From DSVQ01 sp964484765 (GTDB lineage: Bacteria > Planctomycetota > Planctomycetia > Planctomycetales > Planctomycetaceae), in NCBI GenBank assembly GCA_964484765.1, contig CAZAGI010000040.1, forward strand, positions 1 to 64,000: 64,000 nt of DNA. The letters run 5' to 3'. Within the stretch, counting starts at the first letter, position 1. Each line of letters begins with the position of its first letter. Below are positions 37,746 to 49,207 of this stretch, in pieces. Made by a program: the position numbers and the translations under genes. The notes below the pieces were generated by a model that worked only from the letters and a program-made list of their open reading frames with translations, did not search any database and was not told where the DNA came from.

Positions 37746-38510
37746 TCACACGCGGACTGCGGCGCCGCCGTCGACGACGAGGGTTTGCCCCTGGATCAGA
37801 TCGCTGAGCGGGCTGGCGAGGAACAACACCGCGTTGGCGACATCATCGGCCGTCAACACGCGGTCGCCGGTCATCTGGCGGAAGGACTGGGCCGATAGCA
37901 GCTGTTCGAATTCCGGCGCGGTTCGCGTGGTGTCGGTATCCACCCAGCCGGATTGCACCGCGTTGAAATTGATCTTGCGGTCGCCGAGTTCCAGTGCAAG
38001 ATGCCGGACGGCGGCTTCGAGGGCCGCTTTGCTCGCGCCGACCAGACCACAATGCGGCTGTGCCAGTTGTGCTCCCACGCTCGACAGCGCGATCACCTTG
38101 CTGTTGCCGGCCCCGCCCGCGAGCAGCGGCAGGGCGTTCTGCACCAGCATCAGCAATCCGCGGACATTGGTGTTCATCGTCAGGTCGAATTCTTCGGGCC
38201 GCGTTTCGATCAGCGATCCGAAATTGCCGACGGCCGCGTTGCTCACAAGAATGTCGAGCCGGCCGAACGTTTCGCTGATCCAGTCGAGCATCGCGGCGAT
38301 GTCGTCCGGTTCGGAGACATCGGCCTGCACTTCCGCCACGCGGCGACCGAGCCGGGCGATATGTTCGGCGGTTTGATCCGCTGCGGTTCGAGATGCGACG
38401 AAGTTGAGGACGATGTCCGCCCCGGCTTCGGCCAGCTTGAGGGCGATCGCCCGCCCCAACCCGCGCGACCCGCCCGTCACCAATGCCACTTTACCCGTCA
38501 AGTTAATCAT
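37746..38510 (-). CDS. FabL-like short-chain dehydrogenase with Tyr-to-Cys change
   Basis: A 254-residue protein starting at ATG 38510 (MINLTGKVALVTGG), chosen over longer in-frame options because the Rossmann fold begins there. NAD(P)-binding TGGSRGLG is at 12-19, the 'SNAAVG' motif at 90-95, catalytic-type Ser at 143/144 and Lys161. The position that carries the catalytic Tyr in FabL enoyl-ACP reductases (Tyr-x6-Lys) is Cys154 here (codon TGT at 38049-38051). Overall similarity is to FabL/enoyl-ACP reductase III. It lies 55 bp after the synthase gene. It could supply enoyl reduction, which the synthase lacks, but the missing Tyr makes activity doubtful. Confidence 0.8.
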   Translation of the reverse strand: MINLTGKVALVTGGSRGLGRAIALKLAEAGADIVLNFVASRTAADQTAEHIARLGRRVAEVQADVSEPDDIAAMLDWISETFGRLDILVSNAAVGNFGSLIETRPEEFDLTMNTNVRGLLMLVQNALPLLAGGAGNSKVIALSSVGAQLAQPHCGLVGASKAALEAAVRHLALELGDRKINFNAVQSGWVDTDTTRTAPEFEQLLSAQSFRQMTGDRVLTADDVANAVLFLASPLSDLIQGQTLVVDGGAAVRV

Positions 38511-38565
38511 GTCCGCGATCCTTCCGGCCATCTCTGATTGATCTGAATTCACTGCGCTCCGCGAA

Positions 38566-41500
38566 TCAATTCTGTGCGGCGTCCGCGAATCGGCCTTCCG
38601 CCGCTTCGCCATTCCACAGCGACGAGTCCGCATCCTTCGACGTGCGAATCCCCTGGTAGTTCTTCACCGTCAGCAGGACGTCCTTGTTCGCACCGTAGAG
38701 AATCAGATCGTAAGTCGTATTTCGGTCAGTGTGACCGCGGTAGAACAGCCGGACGATGCACGCTTCCCCTTCTTTGGGCAACCGGACGACTCGCACTTCT
38801 CCCATGCGGTGCGGCACTTCGGTCCGCTTATTCATCAGGATGAACAAGTCGACACCAGTGGCAACCAGGCAGGAATCGAGCGTGGCCGTCGGCAAGAACC
38901 ACTTCGAACCTTTCCGGCTGCCAGCGAGATTGTTGGCCGCGGCCGCGGCGACCTTGCCGAAACCGCCATCGCGTTGCAGGCACAGGCTCTTCAGGCAGCG
39001 GAACAACGGACCGTGCAGCAACTGGGCCTGCTTCCCTTCCGCGTAATTCATCGGCGAGTACGGGAACGGTGCCGATTCCAGCGTAGGAGCGAGCACCGGT
39101 TCGGCTTTGTCGGCGAACATCACGGTCGCCGTTTGAAACACGGTCTCTTTGCCCACAGTGCTGATCAGGCGGCACTTCACCGCGTCGCCATTCACTTCGG
39201 CGACAACTTTCACCGTGATCGGATTCTGATCGCGGAATTTGCACGGGGCGATAATCTGGAAATCGCCCACCGAATCAAACACCCGTGTTGGCTGCGTGAG
39301 CGATGCTGCCTGAATCATCGATTCCAGGCCGATCACCGCTGGCAACAACGGTTTCCCGCCGAAGGTGTGTTGAATCAGGAACAAGTCGGATTGCGGATCG
39401 AGCTTGATCTCCGCGACCAATTCCGTCGGCGTGGTCCATTTCGCGTTGTCGATCATCGGAAGTTCGGCGATGTCGCTGGCCCGTACGATTGGCGTGCTGG
39501 CAGGAACTGACGCCGCTGTTGCGGGTCCCGCGAGTTTCGTGGCCACGCCGTTCACATGGCCCAGCGGCATGGGAGCCGGAGCGGGTGCTGCCGCTTGTGG
39601 CACAATGCGGGACGCGGTGGTTTTCAATGGCGAAGGTGCAGGAGCCGGTGCCGGTCCCACATTTGTCGCCGGAGCGACCACCGTTGTCGCAGCGACGGGT
39701 TTGACCACTGGAGCCGGTTTGGGGGCCGCTTCCGAAACGATGGCCGCTGGTGTTGACACCGAACGGGTTTCGACCATTTCGTAGCCGATGACTTCCAGGA
39801 CGACTTTGCCCGTCGCGTCGACATACACAAAGTCGGCCCGCATCTTGCGATCTTGCCGTCCGCGGATCCACATCCGCATCGTCAGCAGTTCGCCGGGAAC
39901 CAGCGCCCGGGCGAAACGGATCTGATCGAACGAGTACGGCAAGTCGGACACTTTGTAAGTGTTCCACACATACAAGTCGGACGCTAACAGTCCGGCGTCA
40001 ATCGTGGCGGACGGCAGCAACCACCCGGCAGCGTGACGCCGACCGGCGATCAGTTCCGGTTGCGGCACCACGATGTGCGCCCAGATGCCGTCACTGACGA
40101 GCGAATAATCGGTCAACGCCTGGAAGCAATAGCCGTGGTACACCCGTGCGTCTTCGGGGAACTTCATCGTCCGCCAGTCGGTAACGTACTGATGCTGCTT
40201 CCATTCGGTCGGTTTCGGGCCGAGTTCGACGGTGGGGAGTTGCGGATACGTCGCCGACAGGTCGAGCGTGGCATCCATCTGCAATCGGTGCGCTTCGACC
40301 AGCCGGCCGACGCGATCGAAGAAATCGGCTTCCAACCGGCAGGCGTACGCTCCATCTTTCGCCTCAGCGATGGCTCGCGCCCGTTGCGGTTTCGGTAGAT
40401 GGAAGCGGAATCCCTGGTGGACCGTCATGTTTTTCACACCGACCACGTGCCGACCATCAGCGGCCAGCAGCGTTGCCGTTTCCGCCATGGTTTCCAGCCC
40501 CACCACTGCGGGGAGAATCGACACCCCTTGATAGCGGTGCTCCAGCAGGAACGGTTCGAGTGCAGGATCGAACAACGCTTTGCCAATGACGCGCGTCGGT
40601 GTCAATCCGCTGATGGTTTCAATCAGCGGCAGCGTTTTCACCAGCGGATCGCGGCGGCGGTATTCTGCCTTGGTGCCGGCATCGGGCATCGTGCCGTCGG
40701 TGTCGATCATGTCCGGTTTATCGAGGTACAGCACTTCTCCTTCGAGGGCTTCCGTCAGTAATTCGTCGATGACGTGTGCGGCTCCTTCGAGCGGCGGCAT
40801 GAAGGCAAGGTTGCTCGATTGCAATGCGATCTTGCTTTCCGGTCGCGCCGCCATGCCCACGTCGGCCCACGGCGGCCAGTGCATGCCCACAGCGGAGACT
40901 TCCGGCCGGCGGACCCGCACCCAGTCGCACATCTTGCAGAGCATGTCCTGGGCCATCGAGTAATCGGCCTGACCCATGCCGCCGAACCGGCCGCTGGTCG
41001 AACCGAAGCCAACGAACCATTCCAGCGGATCGAGCTGCGTGAGTTCGAGCAGCGCCAGCCCCGCGTCCATCTTCACCTTGAGGGTGGCTTCCACGAGGTC
41101 CCGCTTCTTCTTTTCGAACTTGCACGCGGCTTCCAAACCGGCCCCGTGGATGATGCCGTGAATCGGTCCCGAGCTCGCACGGATGGCGTTCAGCGTCGTC
41201 CCGAGTTTCGCCCGGTCGGCGACATCGCAGGCATGGTAGTGCACGTCGATGCCATCGGCGCGGAAGGATTGCAGTGTGCGGTCGATTTCGATCGCGCGTT
41301 CGGTGTCTTTCCACGTGTTCGCCGGATTTTTACCGGCGGCCCGCGCCTGGTCCATCACGGTTCGCTTGAGGGTTTTCAGGCCTTCTTCGGTGAGATTTCG
41401 CCAACTGGGATCGATCGCCGGTTGCGTCGTGGAACCGAGCAGGTGCATCGTCAATCCGAAGCGGCGGCCGAGTTCCCGAGCCACGACCGCGGTCACCCCG

Positions 41501-44500
41501 CGAGCGCCGCCGGTCACCACCCACACACCGTGCGGAACTTTGCCGCCCTGCAGCTGTGCCGACGCCGGTTGCGGAACGGCTTTGACGATCGACCGCGTGC
41601 CCCGGACCCAGCCGACCTCCAGCGGTCCCTGTCGACCCGCGAGTTCTTTGAACACCGCCTCAATCAGCACCGCCGGCGATTCCTCATACGGAGCATCAAC
41701 CACTTTGGCGAGCAAGTCCGGCAGTTCGCGACGGATGCCTTTGAACAAGCCGGTGATCCCGCCCCCTTCGCAACCATGCACACGACCGCAGAAGCCGAAG
41801 TCGCCACCGAGGGCGGTTACGCCGACCATGGTTGCCGACTTCAGCGCCTTCGTTTCCTGCAACAGTTGCGTCCATCGCTGGCAGACGAAGAAGGGTGTCA
41901 TCGCGCCGATTTGCCGGCGTTGTTGCCAGCCGTCAACACTTGCAATCGCCGCGGCATCATCACGAGCCGTCGTCACAAACAGATGATGGATCGGCCCTTG
42001 ACTCCATGCGGAGTTAAGTGCCGCGACGGCGGTATCAACATCGCCATGGGCCGGTAGCACATGCACGGTGACACCATCGGCTTGCAGCCGGGTTCGTAGC
42101 GCTTCTGACAGTTTGTTGTCGCCGAGGATCGCCGCCGCGCCGCTCCAGGTCGGCTTGGCCACAACGCTGCTCGGCAGCGGTGCTTCTTCCATCCGCAGCA
42201 CATGACGCTGAACGACGCGATGATCTTCCGTGGGCAACCCGGCGCGAGCATCAGCCTGTGCCGATCGGCTCGGCCGTGCGACGGCGGGCGCGGGTGACGA
42301 CAACCGCACAGGCTCCGGCGTTTCGTCGGTGGGTTCATCGTGGAACAGCAATTCCTTCAGATCGAGACGGAAATACTGGTCGATGATTTCACCCGAACGC
42401 GGCCCCGGCGTGACATACAGTTCGCCAAGTTCCGGCCGCATCACAATGCTGATCTGATTATCGACGCGGCGGATCGTGTTCATTGTCGCGTGCGGCGTGA
42501 GTCGGCCGCGTCCCAGATCGAACCGGTCGCGCAACGCCTGTTGCGCCATTTCCAGCGACACGCCGCCGAGATCTTCACCGACCAGCTGATTGAGCCGGTT
42601 CAGGCGATGGCGTGAATGTTCGGGGATTTCGGCAATCGGCGGTTGCAGCAGGCAGTGATTGGTGGTGAGAACGCACTTCGGACCGTCCTGCACCTGCAGC
42701 GTACCGCCGTCGTATTCGACATAGCACAACCGATCGGTCGGATGATGGCTGATGCACAGGCTCCACGCCCCGGCACGATCGATCCCGCGGAGAATCGCGA
42801 GCGCGTCTTCAATCGTCTCCGAGTGTTCGAGCAACCTTTTGACGACGACCGGATGGACTTTGCCCACGGCGGTTGAAGCGCGACGCGGACGGTCGAGAAG
42901 CAAAGTGCTGCTGATCGCAATCCCCGCAGCGTTGATTCCGTTCAGCCCGCCGGTTTGACCCGCGACGCTGAAAGTGACGTGCGGAATCCCACCCGTCGGC
43001 CGCCGAATCTGCACGATGCGGGCGATGCAATCGGGCAGGGTCAGCGACAACGGGGAATCTTCGTTCACAGCGTGAACCAGACCAAATTCCGGATTGCGTT
43101 GGCGAGTGTACGCGAATTGCGTGCAGCCCGGAACGTAATCCGGATACATCCCCAGGTTGTGCGCGATCACTGCGGGAACCGGGAGATTGGCGCCATCAGC
43201 AATCCCGTGGAGTTCTTCCAGTTCCTGCTCGCCGAAATACATCGTCGGCTTCGCGAGCGCCTCGTCGAGTTCCGGAATGTTCTGCAACCGCGGTCCGAGC
43301 ATCGCCGCATAACGGGTCATGATCGTCTTGATTTCCACGGCCTGGCTGCGGCCGTGCTGCTGACCCATTTCGTAAGCCGAGCCTGTGATCGGGACCACGC
43401 TGAAAGCGTCGGGTAACTTCGTGACGGTGGTCGCTTCCACGGTGACTGCGGCGGGAACGGCTTCGATGACGACTTGCGGTTTCGCGTCCGCGACCACTTC
43501 CACCGCCGGTGCGGAAGCGGGTGTTTTGGTGACGAAGTCGAGGAGGCTGGTGAGGGTGCGGAAGTCGTCGAGCGAGAGGTCCTGGAGGGAATCGGCGAGA
43601 TGCTTCATATCGAAGTTCTCGGCGAGTTCGCCGATGAGCTGGGCTTTCTTGATCGAGTCGATGCCGAGGTCGGCTTCGAGATCGGCTTCCATCTCGACCA
43701 TGTCGGCGGGATAGCCCGTCTGGTCGACGACGAAGTTGATCATGAACTGCTGCACCGCCGCCCGGTCCATCGTGGTGGTGACTTCCGTTACGACCGGCGC
43801 GGGCTGTGCCACCACGGCCACCGTTTCAACTTCGGCGACAGGTGTCGCCGCCGGTGTTTTGGTGACGAAGTCGAGGAGGCTGGTGAGGGTGCGGAAGTCG
43901 TCNNNNNNNNNNNNNNNNNNNNNNNNNNNNNNNNNNNNNNNNNNNNNNNNNNNNNNNNNNNNNNNNNNNNNNNNNNNNNNNNNNNNNNNNNNNNNNNNNN
44001 NNCGGCGGGATAGCCCGTCTGGTCGACGACGAAGTTGATCATGAACTGCTGCACCGCGGCGCGGTCCATCGTCACCGTGACCGGAGCAGCCGCCACGGCC
44101 ACCGTTTGAGCGACCGCAGCGGTTGTCGCTGTGATTGCAACGCTGGTCGTCTCGACGTGCTCTTCGCGGGCCGCAGGAACGGTTGCGATGACACGCCGCA
44201 CGGGACCGCTCTCGCCGCGACATTGGCGACGACTCGCGGTGGCGTCGAAGAACAACACCTTCCCCGGTTCCACGCTGGCAACGGTCGCCGCTGCTGCAGT
44301 GACGGGCCAGAGACCGGTGGTTTCCAGCAGCCCGTGCAAGCGTTCCAGGGCTTCTCGGCCGGTGTGTTTCGGCAAATCCGCAGAGATCAACGACACCGGA
44401 CGGTCTTTGAGAATCCGCTGGTTCAACCGCGTGAGGATCTGCTGCGGACCGACTTCGAGGAACAGGTTGACGCCGTCGGCCGCGAGTTGCTCAATCAACT

Positions 44501-47500
44501 GCACGTACCGCACCGGTGTCGTCAATTGCTCGACCAGATTGTTCCGCACGGCTTCCGCACAGCTCACGTAGTCCAGCGACACACTGCTGAAGAACTTCAA
44601 CTGTGGTGCCTGGATCGCCGTGCGTTCCAGCGCCGAGCGGAAGGCAGGTTTCGCTTCGGTGAGCAACGGCGTGTGATACGGCCGGGGAACGGCAAGCACC
44701 CGCGTTGCGAAGCCTTCGGATTCAAGCAACCGCTTCACGCCGTGGATCGCATCAGAGGTGCCACCGACCACGGTTTGATCGGGGGCGTTGTGGCTGGCGA
44801 GATATGCCGCACCGGGGAGGTGTGACAGAAGTCGCTCGACCACGTCGAGCGGGGCCGTCGTGGACATCAAGCTGCCGCGCGTGCTTTCGCGTGATTCCAC
44901 CGCGTTGGTCCGGTCGCGGGTGATTTCGATGGCATCGCCAAAGGTGAGCGCCCCTGCGGTCACCAAGGCCGGGAACTCGCCGTAGCTGTGGGAACTGATG
45001 ACATCCGGCCGCAAGCCTTCGCTCATCAGCAGCCGGGCGACCAGGGTGTCGGCGATCAGCATCGACAACTGCGTCAGGAACACGTCCTGGCCAAGTTGCT
45101 CGTTGGGAGTCCACGCCAACTCCGCGAACCGCGGAGCTTTGTGCTGGACAAGAATCGCGTCCAATTCGTTGAGGATGTCACGCGCGGCCTTTGATTCGTT
45201 CACGAGGTCGCGCAACATCCCGGTGTACTGCGAACCTTGTCCTGGGAAGAGGAACGCCACTTTCGGCCGCGACGCGGTTGATTCGCGGTAGTAGACCCCT
45301 TGTTGTTCGAGCAGACCGTTCGGGGCGTGCGGGAGCTGTTCCGTCGCGAGTTGCAGTTTCTTCACCAAGGTTTGGGTGTTGTCGGCCACAATCGCCAGGC
45401 GGACGTTATCGCGTCCGTTGAAATGATCGATCCCACCGGACGAGAACAGCGGCGTGGCGTCGGACTGCCATTTCGCCATTTCCGACCGCAGGGCGTCGCG
45501 AGACACAGCACCCAGACGCACGGTCTTCCACTCGGTCGGGCCGACAATCACAGACGGGGCTTTCACGGCACGTTGCGGCGCGGCGGGCAGGTTCTGTCCC
45601 CCTTCCACAAGCATCGTGTAAACCGCGCCGTTGGGGCCGCTGTTGGTCACCGCGGCCAATGTTTTGCCAGCCGGAAGCGTCGCAAAGAGCGGCTGAGGAT
45701 CCTGTGCGATCTTCAATGTGTCGGGATGCGACAACACACCCGCCAAGGGTTGGCTCATGCCCGGAGTCCGGGGAACCTGACCATGCTCCAATTCCACCAC
45801 CGTCTTGATCAACGACACCATGCCGGACAGACCAAGAGTGTGACCGATCTGGCTGATCGACGACGTGAGAACCGCCGGGGCATTCCGTTGATCATCGGCG
45901 AGCACGTCGGTCAATACGGCGGCTTCCTGTTCGTCGATGCGGCGCATTCCCACCGACGCCACTTCCACCATCCCGATCGCATTCGGAGCGACCGACACCG
46001 ATTCCAACGCCCGCTCCGTCGCTTGACGATAGGCCTTGGCATAGTGATTGACATTCAGCGAGACACCAACACCACGAATCACGCCGCGAATGTGGTCGCC
46101 GTCGCGCTTCGCGTCCGACAACCGCTTGAGCAATACGACGGCGGCACCTTCTGCCGGAACGATGCCGTCCATCGCTTGCGAGAACGCCGGGTGCGTTTCA
46201 CCCGCGGCCAGCGCGCCCCGCAGTTGAAAACCTTCGTAAACATTCATGTCCATGCTGCGTTGTCCTGCGGCGCACAGGACCATATCGACCGATTGGTCGA
46301 GCAGCATGCCGATCGCGGCGGAGATCGACGACATCGACGATGTGTCGCCGGCATCAATCGAGAACGCGCCCCCCATCATGTCGAACGTCTTGGTCAACCG
46401 CGACGCCAAGGTGCTGGCGGTAAAGCTGCCCGTTTCATCGAGCAACGCCGGCATGTGATCGAGCAGCAGTTGTTCGAAATCGTTCACGACTTGATCAACA
46501 TCAGCGGCCGCGATCCCGCGCTGCTGGAGTTCGTGCCGCAGATAGTGCTGGAATTCCGGCACGCGCAGACCCATCTGCATGTCGCAGGCAAAGTCCCCGC
46601 CGAACACCGAGCCGACAATCACCGCGGCACGTTGACGGTCGAACGTCTTCTTGTCATATCCGGCGTCGCGCATGGCCTGGTCGGCGGCGTCGAGCAGCAT
46701 GAACTGCAACGGATTCGCGTTGGCGATCTGTTTCGGCGGAACCTTGTGCTTCTTCCAGTCGTAAACAAAGTCCGTCACGAACCCGCCGCGGATATTCCGG
46801 GCGCGCCACGTTCCCTTGGGAGCGGGATCGAAATAAATCGCTGGATTCCAGCGCGTCGCAGGGACGGTGGTCTTGGGATCACGACCCGAGACGAGCAGAT
46901 CCCAGAACGCGTCGACCGTGAGCGCGCCGGGCAACACGGCTCCCATACCCACAATCGCGATTGCGGAATCATCCGCAGTTTGCTGCGTGCGAATCACCGA
47001 ACCATTGGGACCGGCAAGGACCGACACCTGTGTCTTCAGCGATTGCGTGGGACGATCATCCATCACCACATGCACGTTGAGGCCGCCGATGCCAAAGGCA
47101 TTCACGGCTGTCCGCCGTGCTTCACCGGGCTTGGGTTCCGGCCACGGTGTTGATTGCGTCGGGACGTAAAACGGGATGTCCTTCCAGGCCACATCCGGGT
47201 TCAACGTTTTCAGGTTGATTTGGCCGGGAATCGTCTTGTTCTGCATGCACAGCACGGCTTTGACAAAGCCGGCGATGCCCGCCGATTCCAGCGTGTGGCC
47301 GATGTTCGCCTTGACGCTGCCAATGGGAAGTTTCTGGCCTTGGGGCAACCGGTCTTTCAGAGCCAAAGTGAGTGCCGACAACTCTGTCGCATCGCCGACC
47401 TGGGTCGACGTGGCGTGGCATTCGAGATACTGCAGCTTGGCGGGATCGACACCTTGCGGGTAAGCTCGTTGCACGGCCAGAATCTGGCCTTCTTTTCGCG

Positions 47501-48464
47501 GCGCCCACAAGCTCTTGCCGCGACCATCCGACGAAACGCCGATGCCGCGAATGACCGCCTTGATGTCGTCGCCATCGGCGAGCGCTTTCGGCAACGTCTT
47601 CAGGATCACGGCGGCGTAACCATCGGAGCTGATGAGTCCATCGGCATTCGCATCAAAGGGGCGCGAGCCCGTACCGCTAATTGATTGCGCCATTGAGAAC
47701 AAGACGAGCGCATACCATTTGCTGCACGACGCACCACCAATGAGCGCCATATCAATCTGGCCATGCCGCAGTGCATGGATGCCCATCGCCATGGCGATCA
47801 GCGACGAAGCGCAGGCGGCATCGGTTGCCAGCGCGGGGCCGGTTAACCCGAATGCCTGCGCAATGACTGCGGACACCATGTGCGCGCCGATTTCCGGCCC
47901 GCCATCGAGATTGCGATGCGCTTTTTCACGACGGATGCGATCGACAATGCTGCGAATGATCTGGGTCTGCTGCTCAAGGGGCAGCTTGGCGAAGGTCTTG
48001 TGTTCGCGCAGATACTCCGCGACTTGCTCGCTGTACGTATTGAAGGCGATTTCACCCGATAAGACGCTGCCGCCCGAGTGTCCAATGTAGACGCCGGTAT
48101 TGCGCAGCGCGAGATTGAACGGGTCGTATCCTGCGTTGCGGCAAGCCATCGCCGCAACTTCACACATAATGAGATGTGCGGGGTCGGTTTGCGCTTCGAG
48201 ATCCTTCGGCAGCGGGCAAATCGCGGGATTCAGCGGGCGTTCGGGAACCACTCCGCCAATCTTGGAATACGTCCGTCCGAGTTTTCCCCGTTCGGGATGG
48301 TAATACAGTGATTGATCAAGCTTTTCGGGGGGAAGCTCGACGATGCCACTGCGTCCTTCGGAGATCAGCTTCCAGTACGCAGACAAATCGTCTGCGCCGG
48401 GGAGCCGGCATCCGAGTCCTACAACGGCGATGGGCATTTCATGGGGTAATAAGGAAGTCATCAT
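38566..48464 (-). CDS. Giant Pfa/HglE-like iterative synthase with internal C45 acyltransferase
   Basis: One gene interrupted only by a 100-N gap that breaks its frame; about 3310 residues if one ACP core fills the gap. Start ATG 48464 after agaagg. Order: KS (Cys218, His350, His390); CLF-like KS with Asp707 at the Cys position; AT with 'SSHSYGE' (Ser1160) and 'PYHTP'; at least two ACPs with 'LGIDSIKK' (43849-44069, 43516-43770); C45 Ntn-hydrolase domain (about 43410-42345) with 'GSAYEMGQQHG', 'GCTQF' (Cys codon 43123-43125) and 'NEDSP'; KR (about 41560-40700) with TGGARGVTA and 'GQADYSMAQ'; two hot-dog DHs with HxxxGxxxxP ('HRYQGVSILP', 'HTFGGKPLLP'). It should build a long, partly unsaturated or hydroxylated acyl chain iteratively. 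No ER, thioesterase or PPTase domain. First gene of the operon. Product unknown. Confidence 0.9.
43849..44069 (-). repeat. Tandem ACP repeat, copy 1 (contains assembly gap)
   Basis: First ACP of the synthase. The visible part, from Met of MDRAAVQQF to GYPA, and the part after the gap (DDFRTLTSLLDF…) are almost identical in DNA to ACP copy 2 at 43516-43770. The start-to-start distance is 299 with the N-run and becomes exactly 333 if the gap is 134 bp. The central segment with the phosphopantetheine Ser (LGIDSI) is hidden by N. This near-identity explains the assembly failure. Confidence 0.85.
43903..44002. other. Assembly gap of exactly 100 N
   Basis: An unknown-length scaffold gap within ACP copy 1 of the giant synthase. 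By comparison with copy 2 the missing sequence equals positions 43570-43703 (134 nt), or 134 plus a multiple of 333 nt if more ACP units are collapsed. Since 100 and 134 differ by a non-multiple of three, the gap creates a false frameshift. It is not a biological break. Confidence 0.95.
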
Positions 48465-49207
48465 GGGCCTTCTGCTCTGTGCTGGGCTCTCCGCCCAACG
48501 TCAGGAGGTCGAATCTCGATCCGTCAAGTCGTTTCAGACTCTCAGCGATGGTATTTTGGGATATTTAGTCGGGTGATTGGGTTTCTTTCGTTAAGCGAAG
48601 GTGGAGCGTACAACCCTGCTGGCACGGAGCATCCGTCGCCGTCGCCACAGTCGCTCCAATTGTCTCGGCTTGTGCAGTCTTCGCAGAACTCTTGTAATTC
48701 ACTCAAGTAGGGAGATCGGCGAGAATGGGGCGGTTGCGACGGTTGTAGCGACCGCGCAGTCGTTCAAAGACGAGAAATCGTATCTTTCGGATACGAGCCT
48801 CATTCTCGAAATCTGTACGAAATGACACTCTCAAGCCGCGAGCAGGAGTCCTTCCCAGACCTCGATCTCACCCAAGATCGAAACCCAGGAACGCTGCCTG
48901 CGGAAGAGTTAAAACGGAGAGTTTGTGGTGTGCTGGAGAAGTCTCGACAACATTCCGTCGCGAGACACTTCATGGTCAGCAGTTCACAGGCCGGAATGCG
49001 TAGCGGTACCACGGCACAGGGTGGACTTTGAGTCCCAGCGACTCGGTCCACCCCGCTATCATTATCATTGAAGTCGATGTTTGCAACAGATCCAGCGCAG
49101 GGACCCAAGCTTTGCGGGACCCCCAGATCGTCACCGGCGGATTGTTCGCCCGCCGTTGAACACCTAGAATTCGCCGTCCGCGTTCCTCACTTCAGCAGGT
49201 TGCCGAC
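48465..49207. promoter_or_regulatory. 743-bp divergent intergenic region upstream of the synthase operon
   Basis: The longest gap in the window, between the synthase (minus) and the QueD-like gene (plus). Short open frames (for example 48822-49031 plus) lack coding character. Visible structures are a perfect 7-bp hairpin tcgtatc / gatacga at 48778-48796 (loop tttcg) and an 8-bp hairpin gggtggac / gtccaccc at 49019-49053 with an inner gagt/actc pair. It presumably contains the operon promoter and any operator. No recognisable regulator binding site could be read with certainty. Confidence 0.45.

Noticed and set aside
43903..44002. Apparent frameshift splitting the synthase into two genes
   Set aside because: The break falls exactly at a 100-N placeholder; the duplicate ACP shows that 134 nt restores the frame.
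45300..47153. Long antisense open frame (about 617 codons) opposite the synthase
   Set aside because: It mirrors the KS/CLF/AT coding region; Arg/His/Gln-rich composition and no recognisable motif.
48822..49031. Small plus-strand open frame in the synthase upstream region
   Set aside because: No Shine-Dalgarno, no domain and no coding-like composition.
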